Positions 1-6,177 of a stretch of DNA of 12,793 nt are shown piece by piece. The notes beneath the pieces were generated by a model that was not told the DNA's origin, ran no database searches, and saw only the letters and a list, made by a program, of their open reading frames with translations. The first letter of the stretch is position 1, and each line of letters opens with the position of its first letter. The position numbers were made by a program, and so were the translations under genes. Origin of the DNA: JBDRGX01 sp043817485 [NCBI: bacterium] (GTDB lineage: Bacteria; JBDRGX01); contig JBDRGX010000057.1 of assembly GCA_043817485.1 (NCBI GenBank), positions 1 to 12,793 on the forward strand, given 5' to 3'.

Positions 1-1
1 T

Positions 2-2068
2 GTTTATAAAGAAGTAAAAGTAAAAGCTAACATCTTTATTTATAATTCTTTGAAAAAAGAATTTGAAGCAAAAGGAAAAGTTAAATTAGAAAATAAAGAA
101 GGAAGTTTTTCTGGAGAATATATTAAATATGATTTAGAAAAAAAAACTGGTTATTGTTCTCCAGCAAAAATAGAAACTTCTCTTCTTACTTGTAAAGGAA
201 AAGAAATTGAAAAAATTGCTGAAGATAGAATACTTATTAAAAATGGTACTTTTAGCACTTGTCATTTAGAAAATCCTCATTATTATTTTTCTGCAAAAGA
301 AATTTTAGTTTTTCCTCAAAAAAGAATTATTGCTAAAAATGTACAAATGTATGTTTGGAAAATTCCAATAATTCCATATATTCCTTATTTTGTTAAATCT
401 CTTGAAAAAGATCCCACGGGAATGAAATTTGAATGGGGTTATGAAGATATAAAGGGATATTTTTTTAAAACGAAATATCTTTATAAATGGCAAAAATTAT
501 TATATGGAAGTTTTTGGATAGATTTTACTGAAAAAATGGGAATATGCCCAGGTGTAAATAGCAACACAAAATATAGTTTTAAATCTGGAAATGGTAATTT
601 GACTACATTCTACAGTCAACAAGAAGAAAAACAATATTTTTCAAAATCTAAAAATGCAATTTGGAATTTTAATTTTCAACATAGTCATTTTTTATCTAAA
701 GAAATAAAATTTTTACATCCAGAATTAAAAAATTTATTAGATAAAGGTTTTATAAATGCAGATGTTAATGTATCTAATAAAAATTATTTTTCTATGTATG
801 GAACCCCATTAGAAAAAATAACTAAAACAAGAGATTTAAAATCTATTCTATTTTTCAATAAAACATGGAATGAAAAATATAGACCAAATTTTAATATTGG
901 AATAAGATTAGAAAATCATATTGATTTAGAAACAGAAGAAAAATTTGGTTATTTCCCAGAAATAACATATACTAAATATTCTAAAAACATAGGAAAATCA
1001 AATATATTTTTTGATTTTAAAACAAAATCAAAAAGTTATTTTAGAAAATTTAAAATTGAAGAATCTTATAAAAATTATGAAGAAAATTCTGTAAATTCAA
1101 ATTTAGGACTTTCTTATTCTCGTCGATTTTTGCAATTAGACATAAATCCTCGATTAAATATAACAGAAACAAAAAAAGAAACACATGAAAAAGAAAAAAA
1201 AATTAATGATATAAATAAAGAATTTAATTATACCATTAATACAAGTACTACCATTTTTAAAATATTTGATTGGAAATTTTTTAATTTATATAAAGGAATG
1301 AGACATTTAATTCAACCTTCTGTAAATTATTCCTATAAACAATGTTTTGCAGAAAAAGGATTTTTCAAAAAAAATGAATTTTCTTATCAAAATTTTACAG
1401 ATGAAATTACAGAAAAATTGCAATTTAATCTTCTTAATGCCTGGCAAGTTAAAAAAATTGAAAAAGAATATACTCGAAATTTGAATTTGTTTAAATTAGA
1501 AAATAGTAGTGAATTTATTATTTATGCAGATAGAATGGATTTATTAACTCAAAAATATTATTTATTAGCAGAAAATAAATTAGGTACATTAAATACTACT
1601 TTTTCTTTTCATCCATTAGATAATTTTTATTTAACTTATAATACAAAATATGATTTTGATTATAAAATTTGGAAAAATAGATTTTTAGAAATGTCTCTTA
1701 ATTATAACAAGGTGTTTAATAAAAAAAATAAAAAAGAAAGTTTGTTCGAAATAAATTCTGGAATTAGATATGCTCATTATTTGGATGCTCTTACATTTCC
1801 AACAACTTTATATATTACACCTTTACAATTAAAACTTCATTTAACTGGATTAGATATTTCTTATGATACTTCTTTAAATCTTATGAAAAATAAAATTAAA
1901 GATATATTCCAAACTCACTGGTTCACTTTAACTAAAAGTCTACATTGTTGGGAAGCAAAATTTCAAACAAGTATAGATTATAATACAACAAGATATACAT
2001 TTCTTATTTATATAAAAGAATTTCCAGATATAATGATTCAAAGAAAATGGGATAATCTTAAAAAATAG
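2..2068 (+). CDS. lptD: LPS-assembly outer-membrane protein LptD, 5'-truncated by window edge
   Basis: LptD is the outer-membrane barrel that inserts lipopolysaccharide into the outer leaflet, receiving it from the Lpt bridge. The visible part starts inside the N-terminal OstA/LptA-like beta-jellyroll (about nt 2-400). It includes the family block with a Cys at 260-262 followed by ENP and a SAKEI stretch, then a proline- and tyrosine-rich segment ending IPYIPYF (to about 391). The rest is a long series of amphipathic aromatic strands typical of the barrel. Near the C-terminus a CW pair (1946-1951) and a FPDI motif match the usual LptD ending. A TTG at 50 could be called as a start, but the frame stays open to base 2 and those upstream codons continue the jellyroll pattern. 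The true start is therefore outside the window. The gene ends in TAG. LptD is usually about 700-850 aa, so roughly the first 50-150 residues are probably missing. Confidence 0.88.
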   Translation, partial: VYKEVKVKANIFIYNSLKKEFEAKGKVKLENKEGSFSGEYIKYDLEKKTGYCSPAKIETSLLTCKGKEIEKIAEDRILIKNGTFSTCHLENPHYYFSAKEILVFPQKRIIAKNVQMYVWKIPIIPYIPYFVKSLEKDPTGMKFEWGYEDIKGYFFKTKYLYKWQKLLYGSFWIDFTEKMGICPGVNSNTKYSFKSGNGNLTTFYSQQEEKQYFSKSKNAIWNFNFQHSHFLSKEIKFLHPELKNLLDKGFINADVNVSNKNYFSMYGTPLEKITKTRDLKSILFFNKTWNEKYRPNFNIGIRLENHIDLETEEKFGYFPEITYTKYSKNIGKSNIFFDFKTKSKSYFRKFKIEESYKNYEENSVNSNLGLSYSRRFLQLDINPRLNITETKKETHEKEKKINDINKEFNYTINTSTTIFKIFDWKFFNLYKGMRHLIQPSVNYSYKQCFAEKGFFKKNEFSYQNFTDEITEKLQFNLLNAWQVKKIEKEYTRNLNLFKLENSSEFIIYADRMDLLTQKYYLLAENKLGTLNTTFSFHPLDNFYLTYNTKYDFDYKIWKNRFLEMSLNYNKVFNKKNKKESLFEINSGIRYAHYLDALTFPTTLYITPLQLKLHLTGLDISYDTSLNLMKNKIKDIFQTHWFTLTKSLHCWEAKFQTSIDYNTTRYTFLIYIKEFPDIMIQRKWDNLKK

Positions 2069-2163
2069 AAATTAATAAGTAAATTTTAATTACAATCCAT
2101 AAATGTGTATTTTAAACCATAAATTTTAACAAAAAAATATTACTCTATAAAATTAGTTTTTTC

Positions 2164-2192
2164 TTGACAAATACAAGGTATTACAATATCAG
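2164..2192 (+). promoter_or_regulatory. Candidate sigma70-type promoter for the toxin-antitoxin island
   Basis: A perfect TTGACA (2164-2169) is followed 17 bp later by TATCAG (2187-2192), which matches four of six bases of TATAAT. It lies after lptD and about 35 bp before the small ORF at 2229, so it could drive the island. In such AT-rich DNA the -10 is weak evidence; the exact -35 carries most of the call. Confidence 0.4.
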
Positions 2193-2228
2193 AATAACAT
2201 ATTTTTTCATAAAATTGGTAATTAATAT

Positions 2229-2342
2229 ATGAAATCAGATAATTTTCAACAACGGCTTTTAAAACATTCGGAGAATTTTAAAAAAATTCTTGAAACTCCT
2301 ACTGGCGATTGGTCATTAAACTTTCAAAACTTCCTTATTTGA
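2229..2342 (+). CDS. Orphan 37-aa ORF, possible gene remnant
   Basis: ATG at 2229 opens 37 codons ending in TGA (2340-2342). The product begins MKSDNFQQRLLKHSENF and continues with a KKILETPTGDW stretch. It reads like ordinary protein and not like translated spacer DNA. It uses CGG, TCG and GGC codons that are rare in the flanking genes, as do the toxin-antitoxin genes 30 bp downstream. No clear ribosome-binding site precedes it. I do not recognise the family. It may be a small leader gene of the island or the N-terminal stub of a larger gene removed by deletion. It ends before mntA and does not overlap it. Confidence 0.35.
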   Translation: MKSDNFQQRLLKHSENFKKILETPTGDWSLNFQNFLI

Positions 2343-2372
2343 AAATTTAATGGCTATTTGAGGTAATGAATA

Positions 2373-2663
2373 ATGAAAAAAAATATTCTAAAAAAAGAGT
2401 TAGATAAAATTGTAGATATTAGTAAAGATTTTGGTGCGGAGAAAGTATTATTATTCGGTTCTTGTCTTGAAAATATTAAATTGGCTCGTGATATTGATAT
2501 AGCAATAAAAGGGGTTAAACCAGAAAATTTTTTCGAAATGTACGGAAAAATTTTAGGTGTGGTAAATATCGAAATAGACCTAATTCCATTAGAAGAGACA
2601 AGAAAACATTTTGCTAAACGCATTTTAGAAAAAGGGAAATTGATATATGAAAAAAAAATATGA
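2373..2663 (+). CDS. mntA: MntA-type minimal nucleotidyltransferase, antitoxin of a MNT/HepT pair
   Basis: This 96-aa protein belongs to the polymerase-beta-like minimal nucleotidyltransferases. The hallmark G29-S30, nine residues, then D40-I-D42 is intact, and a third acidic residue (D69 in the EIDLIP stretch) completes the metal-binding triad. In characterised MntA-HepT modules the nucleotidyltransferase AMPylates the HepT ribonuclease and neutralises it. The start is set by GAGG about 8 nt upstream (2360-2363). The stop overlaps the start of the HepT-like gene by 17 nt, which implies translational coupling and is the standard layout for the module. Base usage is less AT-extreme than in flanking genes, suggesting transfer. 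The fold and pairing are clear; antitoxin activity is inferred from the family. Confidence 0.88.
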   Translation: MKKNILKKELDKIVDISKDFGAEKVLLFGSCLENIKLARDIDIAIKGVKPENFFEMYGKILGVVNIEIDLIPLEETRKHFAKRILEKGKLIYEKKI

Positions 2664-3115
2664 GCAATTAAAAGCAGATGTGTTAGATGAAATAGAGGAG
2701 ATAGAACAAGTTTTAAAAAATTTGTCTTTTCTCAAAAACAATTTGATACCAAAAAAAATAGATAATGTCCAAAAGGCAGCAATAGGAACCTTTTTAATGA
2801 ATTTTTATGTAGGAATAGAGAACATTATTAAGCGTATTACCAAAGAATACTATCAATCTATTCCCAAGGGGAAACAGCTGGCACAAAGAACTTCTCGATT
2901 TATCTTATATGCCACCACAAGAAAAAATTCCTATTTTCAATCAAAATATTGTAAATAGATTGAACCCTTATAGAGGATTTAGACATGTATTTATTAGTGG
3001 ATATGGATTTAATCTGCATTTAGAATTAATGAATTCATTAATAAATAATATTGAATCCCTATGGACTGATATAAAGAAGGCTATTGAGAAATTTTGGAGT
3101 AAATTAGAATCATAA
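2647..3115 (+). pseudogene. hepT: HepT-like toxin, broken by a +1 frameshift
   Basis: Two reading frames together encode one HepT-like (DUF86-related) helical protein. The first (from ATG 2647) gives residues 1-75, including GTFLMNFYVGIENIIKRI, then runs out of family-like sequence and stops at 2958. The second frame continues it and ends at 3115. Removing one G from the GGGG run at 2868-2871 joins them as PKGNSWHKELLDL, a natural HepT-like continuation, and gives 155 aa, a normal length. The C-terminal part carries the YRGFRHVF block where HepT RNases have an R-x4-H-x-Y motif. Here it reads R112-x4-S117-x-Y119, so the expected catalytic His is absent. HepT is the ribonuclease toxin partner of MntA. 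With a frameshift and a lost active-site residue it is probably inactive, unless the frameshift is a sequencing error. It is coupled to mntA by a 17-nt overlap. Confidence 0.82.
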
Positions 3116-3186
3116 ATTTATATTTAAAAAATCTAAAAGACTTAAATAACAATACTAAAACTTAAATTTAATTTTTATTAAAAATA

Positions 3187-3193
3187 GGGAGGG
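3187..3193 (+). promoter_or_regulatory. Strong Shine-Dalgarno fixing the TTG start of accB
   Basis: The purine run GGGAGGG sits 5 nt before the TTG at 3199. It is one of the few G-rich runs in the spacers of this window and supports TTG as the real start; the first ATG in frame is 36 codons... further inside the conserved N-terminal helix region and has no comparable site. Confidence 0.65.
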
Positions 3194-3198
3194 TTATT

Positions 3199-3651
3199 TT
3201 GGACATAAAAAAAATAAATAAAATTATTAAAATAATGGAAGAAAAAAATATTACAGAATTTAGTTTAGAAGAAGAAGGTATAAAAATATTTTTAAAAAGA
3301 GGTGGAAATATTGCTTATGAAGAAATTCCAATTATAAAAAAACCATCTCTTATGGAAACAGTTGTTTCTCAAGGAGAAAAAAAAGAAGAAATAAAATCTA
3401 CAGAAGAAGATTATCTTACAGTTGCCTCACCAATGGTTGGTACTTTTTATCGTGCTCCTTCTCCAGATTCTCCTTCTTATGTAAATGTCGGAACTATTGT
3501 TGAAATTGGACAAATGCTTTGTATTATTGAAGCAATGAAATTAATGAATGAAGTTAAATCTGAATATAGAGGAAAAGTAGCAAAAATATTAGTAGAAAAT
3601 GGCACTCCAATAGAATACGGAGAAAATCTTTTTTTATTTGAAAAAATATAA
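3199..3651 (+). CDS. accB: Biotin carboxyl carrier protein of acetyl-CoA carboxylase
   Basis: AccB carries the biotin that is carboxylated by AccC and passed to the carboxyltransferase to make malonyl-CoA, the first step of fatty-acid synthesis in the cytoplasm. At 150 aa it is the usual AccB length. Residues 1-33 match the helical N-terminal region and about 34-72 form a charged linker. Residues 73-150 are the biotinyl domain, with the acetyl-CoA-carboxylase type thumb (ASPMVGTFYRAPSPDS, from residue 76) and the biotin-accepting lysine K114 in EAMKLM. The start is TTG, supported by a strong Shine-Dalgarno. accC, the usual neighbour, is absent; the next gene, a glycosyltransferase, starts at the last base of the accB stop (TAATG). 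Codon use returns to the extreme AT bias after the toxin-antitoxin island. Confidence 0.95.
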   Translation: MDIKKINKIIKIMEEKNITEFSLEEEGIKIFLKRGGNIAYEEIPIIKKPSLMETVVSQGEKKEEIKSTEEDYLTVASPMVGTFYRAPSPDSPSYVNVGTIVEIGQMLCIIEAMKLMNEVKSEYRGKVAKILVENGTPIEYGENLFLFEKI

Positions 3652-4880
3652 TGTGGAAATTTTTACAAAAAGAAAAAAATTACCTTTTATTTATTTTTAT
3701 TCTTTCTTTAAGTATTCGTTTAATATATTTATTTTTTCATAATAAAATAAATCATCTTGAAATTACTTCTTTAGATATAGATGGTTATCATACTTTAGCT
3801 TTAAATTTACTTAAAAAACATGGATTTTGTTTTATTGCTGGAGAACCAACTTCTTATAGACCTTTTTTATATCCAGCTTTTTTATCAAGTATTTATTTTA
3901 TTTTTGGACAAAGTAAATTTATCGTTCAATTTATACAAACAATATTAGGTTCTTTTACAGTTATATTTACTTATTTAATTGCTAATAAATTTTTAAATAA
4001 AAAAAAATCTTTAATTTCAAGTTATTTATATGCTATTTATCCACTTGCTATTTTTTTAAATGCTTGTTTTTTAACTGAAACTTTATTTATTTTTCTTTTT
4101 ACTTTGTTTATATTATTTCTTTTAAATTTAGATAATACTCAAAAATTAAAAGAAGTAATATCTGGTATAATTTTAGGACTTGCAATATTAACTCGTCCAG
4201 TATTTTTATATTTCCATTTTTTTATTTTATTTTGGTTTATAAAAAAATTTAGTTTAGTTAAAGGTTTTTATAAATGGGGTATAATACTTTTTTTAGCTAT
4301 TTTAGTAAATTCTCCTTGGATAATAAGAAATTATTTTGTTCATCATAATTTAGTTTTAGGAACAACAAATGGAGGTATTACTTTTTGGGGTGGAAATAAT
4401 AAATGGTGTTTAGATGGAAAATGGGTTTCTCCAAATAATACTTTATGGAAAGAAAATAATATTTTAAAAAAAAAAATTGATGCTTTAACAGAAGTTGAAA
4501 AAGATAAATTTTATTATCAATTAGGATTTAATTGGATTAAAAATAATCCTAAAAAATTTGTTTTTTTGGAATTTAAAAAATTTTTAAGATTTTGGGATTA
4601 TGATAAACGATCGTATCATTCCAAAACATCTAATTTATATAAAATAATTGGTTTATTTTCTTATGGAATTTTACTTCCTTTTATTATTATTGGATTTTGT
4701 TTTTCTTTAAAAAATAATAATTTTTTAATTTTAAATTTTAGTATTTTATACTTTCTATTTATCACTCTTATTTTCTATGGAGATATAAGGTTAAGAGCAC
4801 CAATAGAACCTTTTTTATTTATATTAGGAAGTATTGGTATTTCAAAGGTAATTAAATGGATAAAATTGAAATTACTTTAA
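3651..4880 (+). CDS. GT39/ArnT-like multi-pass membrane glycosyltransferase
   Basis: This 409-aa polytopic membrane protein of the GT-C glycosyltransferase group probably moves a sugar from a polyprenyl-phosphate donor to a lipid, glycan or protein on the periplasmic face. A first membrane segment lies at about residues 11-29. A periplasmic loop follows with acidic D42/D44 before a conserved Tyr (LDIDGYHTLALNLL), the position of the GT-C catalytic Asp. Then come SYRPFLYPAF (68-77), many hydrophobic segments, a PWIIRNYFVHHNLVLGTT stretch followed by GGITFWGGNN, and NPKKFVFLEFKKFLRFW, all typical of GT39-like proteins of unassigned acceptor. It shares one base with the accB stop and overlaps the next gene by 25 nt, so the three are probably translated together. 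Donor and acceptor cannot be told from sequence. Confidence 0.82.
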   Translation: MWKFLQKEKNYLLFIFILSLSIRLIYLFFHNKINHLEITSLDIDGYHTLALNLLKKHGFCFIAGEPTSYRPFLYPAFLSSIYFIFGQSKFIVQFIQTILGSFTVIFTYLIANKFLNKKKSLISSYLYAIYPLAIFLNACFLTETLFIFLFTLFILFLLNLDNTQKLKEVISGIILGLAILTRPVFLYFHFFILFWFIKKFSLVKGFYKWGIILFLAILVNSPWIIRNYFVHHNLVLGTTNGGITFWGGNNKWCLDGKWVSPNNTLWKENNILKKKIDALTEVEKDKFYYQLGFNWIKNNPKKFVFLEFKKFLRFWDYDKRSYHSKTSNLYKIIGLFSYGILLPFIIIGFCFSLKNNNFLILNFSILYFLFITLIFYGDIRLRAPIEPFLFILGSIGISKVIKWIKLKLL

Positions 4881-6052
4881 ATAAAATAACAAAAACTTAT
4901 TCTGTTATTCCAGATCCTTTACCACATATTTTAGTTCAGTCTCATAAATTACTTCATGGTTGGTGGCAAGGAAAAAGAGAATGTACGGCAGAAAGACTTT
5001 TAATAAATCCTTATAATGGTTGTTCTCATAATTGTTTTATGTGTTATACTTCTGCTTTTAATTGGGGATTTTTTGAACTTTATCACAAAAAAAAAATTAT
5101 TACAGTTTGTGAAAATTTTGATAAAATAATAGCAAATCAACTTAATAGTCTTTTTATTGTAAGTGCAGGATATTTGTCTCCCGTAACAGATCCTTTTCAA
5201 CCAATCAATCAAAAATATTGTCTTTCTGAAAAAATTATTAATGAATTTACTTCTCGAAATATTCCAATTGAATTTATTACAAAAAATATAATTCCAAGTT
5301 CTGTAATCTCAATGATAAAAAAACAAAAACATTCATTTGGACAAATTTCTATTTTAACTTTAAAAGAAGATTTACATAAATTTCTTTGCCCAGGAGCTGC
5401 TTCAGTAAAAGACCTTTTAAATAATTTAAAAATATTATCTAAAGAAAATATTCATTCTGTTTGTAGAATAGATCCCATAATTCCTTATATTACAGATAAT
5501 AAAAACGATCTTAAAGAATTAATTAATATATCTATAGTTTTTGGAACAAAGCATATTATAGCAAGTTGTTTAGACATTCCTTTATCTGTACAAAAAAAAA
5601 CAATGAGTTTTTTATCTAATTTTGGTTGGGGAGTAGTTTATGATTATGGAAAATTGTACAATGAAACTATAGATTTACATTTACATGCTCAATTAGATTA
5701 TAGACGTAAAATTTTTTCTTTTTTAAGAGAAGAATGTGATAAAAAAAATATAACTTTTGCTTTATGTATGGAATTTAAAATAAAAAATAACAACCCAATT
5801 GGATTAAATAAAGAATTTATGAGTTCTATAAATTGCGAAGGAATTAATATTCCTATTTATGCAAAAGATGGAGATAAATTCAAACCTATTGCTCCTTGTA
5901 ATGGATCTTGTTTAGTTTGCAAAAAACCTATTTGTGGAATTGAAGAATTAGCATTAGGAAAAACAAAAAATAAAAAAAAAGGATGGAAATTAAGTGATTA
6001 TAGAAAATGGAGCAAAAATTTTATTCAACCTACATTAAAAGAAATCAAATAA
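4856..6052 (+). CDS. SplB-like radical SAM protein with extra C-terminal Cys cluster
   Basis: A 398-aa cytoplasmic radical SAM protein of the SplB-like group (COG1533). The context INPYNGCSHNCFMCY carries the iron-sulfur motif C56-x3-C60-x2-C63 that cleaves S-adenosylmethionine. A SPVTDPFQPINQKYCLSEKI stretch (from residue 108) and FITKN (140-144) match the group's conserved barrel segments. Group members include spore photoproduct lyase, but most have no known substrate. Near the C-terminus C348-x3-C352-x2-C355-x4-C360 could hold a second iron-sulfur cluster or a zinc, seen in some radical SAM enzymes and not typical of SplB itself. The ATG lies 25 nt inside the glycosyltransferase gene, so translation is coupled. 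Its reaction is unknown; repair or modification of nucleic acid is only one possibility. Confidence 0.85.
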   Translation: MDKIEITLNKITKTYSVIPDPLPHILVQSHKLLHGWWQGKRECTAERLLINPYNGCSHNCFMCYTSAFNWGFFELYHKKKIITVCENFDKIIANQLNSLFIVSAGYLSPVTDPFQPINQKYCLSEKIINEFTSRNIPIEFITKNIIPSSVISMIKKQKHSFGQISILTLKEDLHKFLCPGAASVKDLLNNLKILSKENIHSVCRIDPIIPYITDNKNDLKELINISIVFGTKHIIASCLDIPLSVQKKTMSFLSNFGWGVVYDYGKLYNETIDLHLHAQLDYRRKIFSFLREECDKKNITFALCMEFKIKNNNPIGLNKEFMSSINCEGINIPIYAKDGDKFKPIAPCNGSCLVCKKPICGIEELALGKTKNKKKGWKLSDYRKWSKNFIQPTLKEIK

Positions 6053-6072
6053 AACTTTTTATAAAGATTTAT

Positions 6073-6100
6073 TTGACAAATTTATTTAACATTAGAAAAT
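6073..6100 (+). promoter_or_regulatory. Candidate promoter of the envelope gene cluster
   Basis: A perfect TTGACA (6073-6078) precedes GAAAAT (6095-6100, four of six to TATAAT) with a 16-bp spacer. It lies in the 125-bp gap between the radical SAM gene and the first lipoprotein gene, the longest spacer downstream of accB, where a new transcript would be expected. The -10 is weak and several A/T words nearby could serve instead. Confidence 0.4.
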
Positions 6101-6137
6101 ATATATTTAATTTTTAAACAATATATCAAAAAAAATT

Positions 6138-6163
6138 GGAATTTTTTAATTAGAAAAAATTTC
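6138..6163 (+). promoter_or_regulatory. 5'-leader hairpin just before the lipoprotein ribosome-binding site
   Basis: GGAATTTTTT (6138-6147) and AAAAAATTTC (6154-6163) pair over ten positions with one G-U wobble, around a six-base loop AATTAG. The AAAGGA Shine-Dalgarno (6168-6173) and ATG (6178) follow directly. The stem could affect initiation or RNA stability, or be a weak attenuator. Most pairs are A-U, so chance formation in this base composition is a real alternative. Confidence 0.3.
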
Positions 6164-6177
6164 ATAAAAAGGAAAAA

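Noticed and set aside
305-493. Reverse-strand ORF of 62 codons inside lptD
   Set aside because: Antisense shadow in A/T-rich coding sequence; low-complexity Ile/Phe/Lys product, no ribosome-binding site, and the + strand frame matches LptD.
2080-2129. Two copies of TAAATTTTAA, 40 bp apart, in the spacer after lptD
   Set aside because: Ten-base A/T words recur by chance in this composition; flanks do not match well enough to be att sites or iterons.
2069-2160. Search for a terminator after lptD
   Set aside because: No GC-containing stem with a U tract is visible; the spacer is A/T-rich sequence without clear structure.
2354-2623. Reverse-strand ORF of 89 codons over mntA
   Set aside because: Complementary to the catalytic part of the nucleotidyltransferase, whose motifs are unmistakable on the + strand.
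3116-3198. Possible promoter in the spacer before accB
   Set aside because: A/T words resembling -10 boxes are present but no convincing -35 pairs with them; only the Shine-Dalgarno is supportable.
5000-5212. Reverse-strand ORF of 70 codons inside the radical SAM gene
   Set aside because: Shadow of the conserved Cys-motif region; no start signal.
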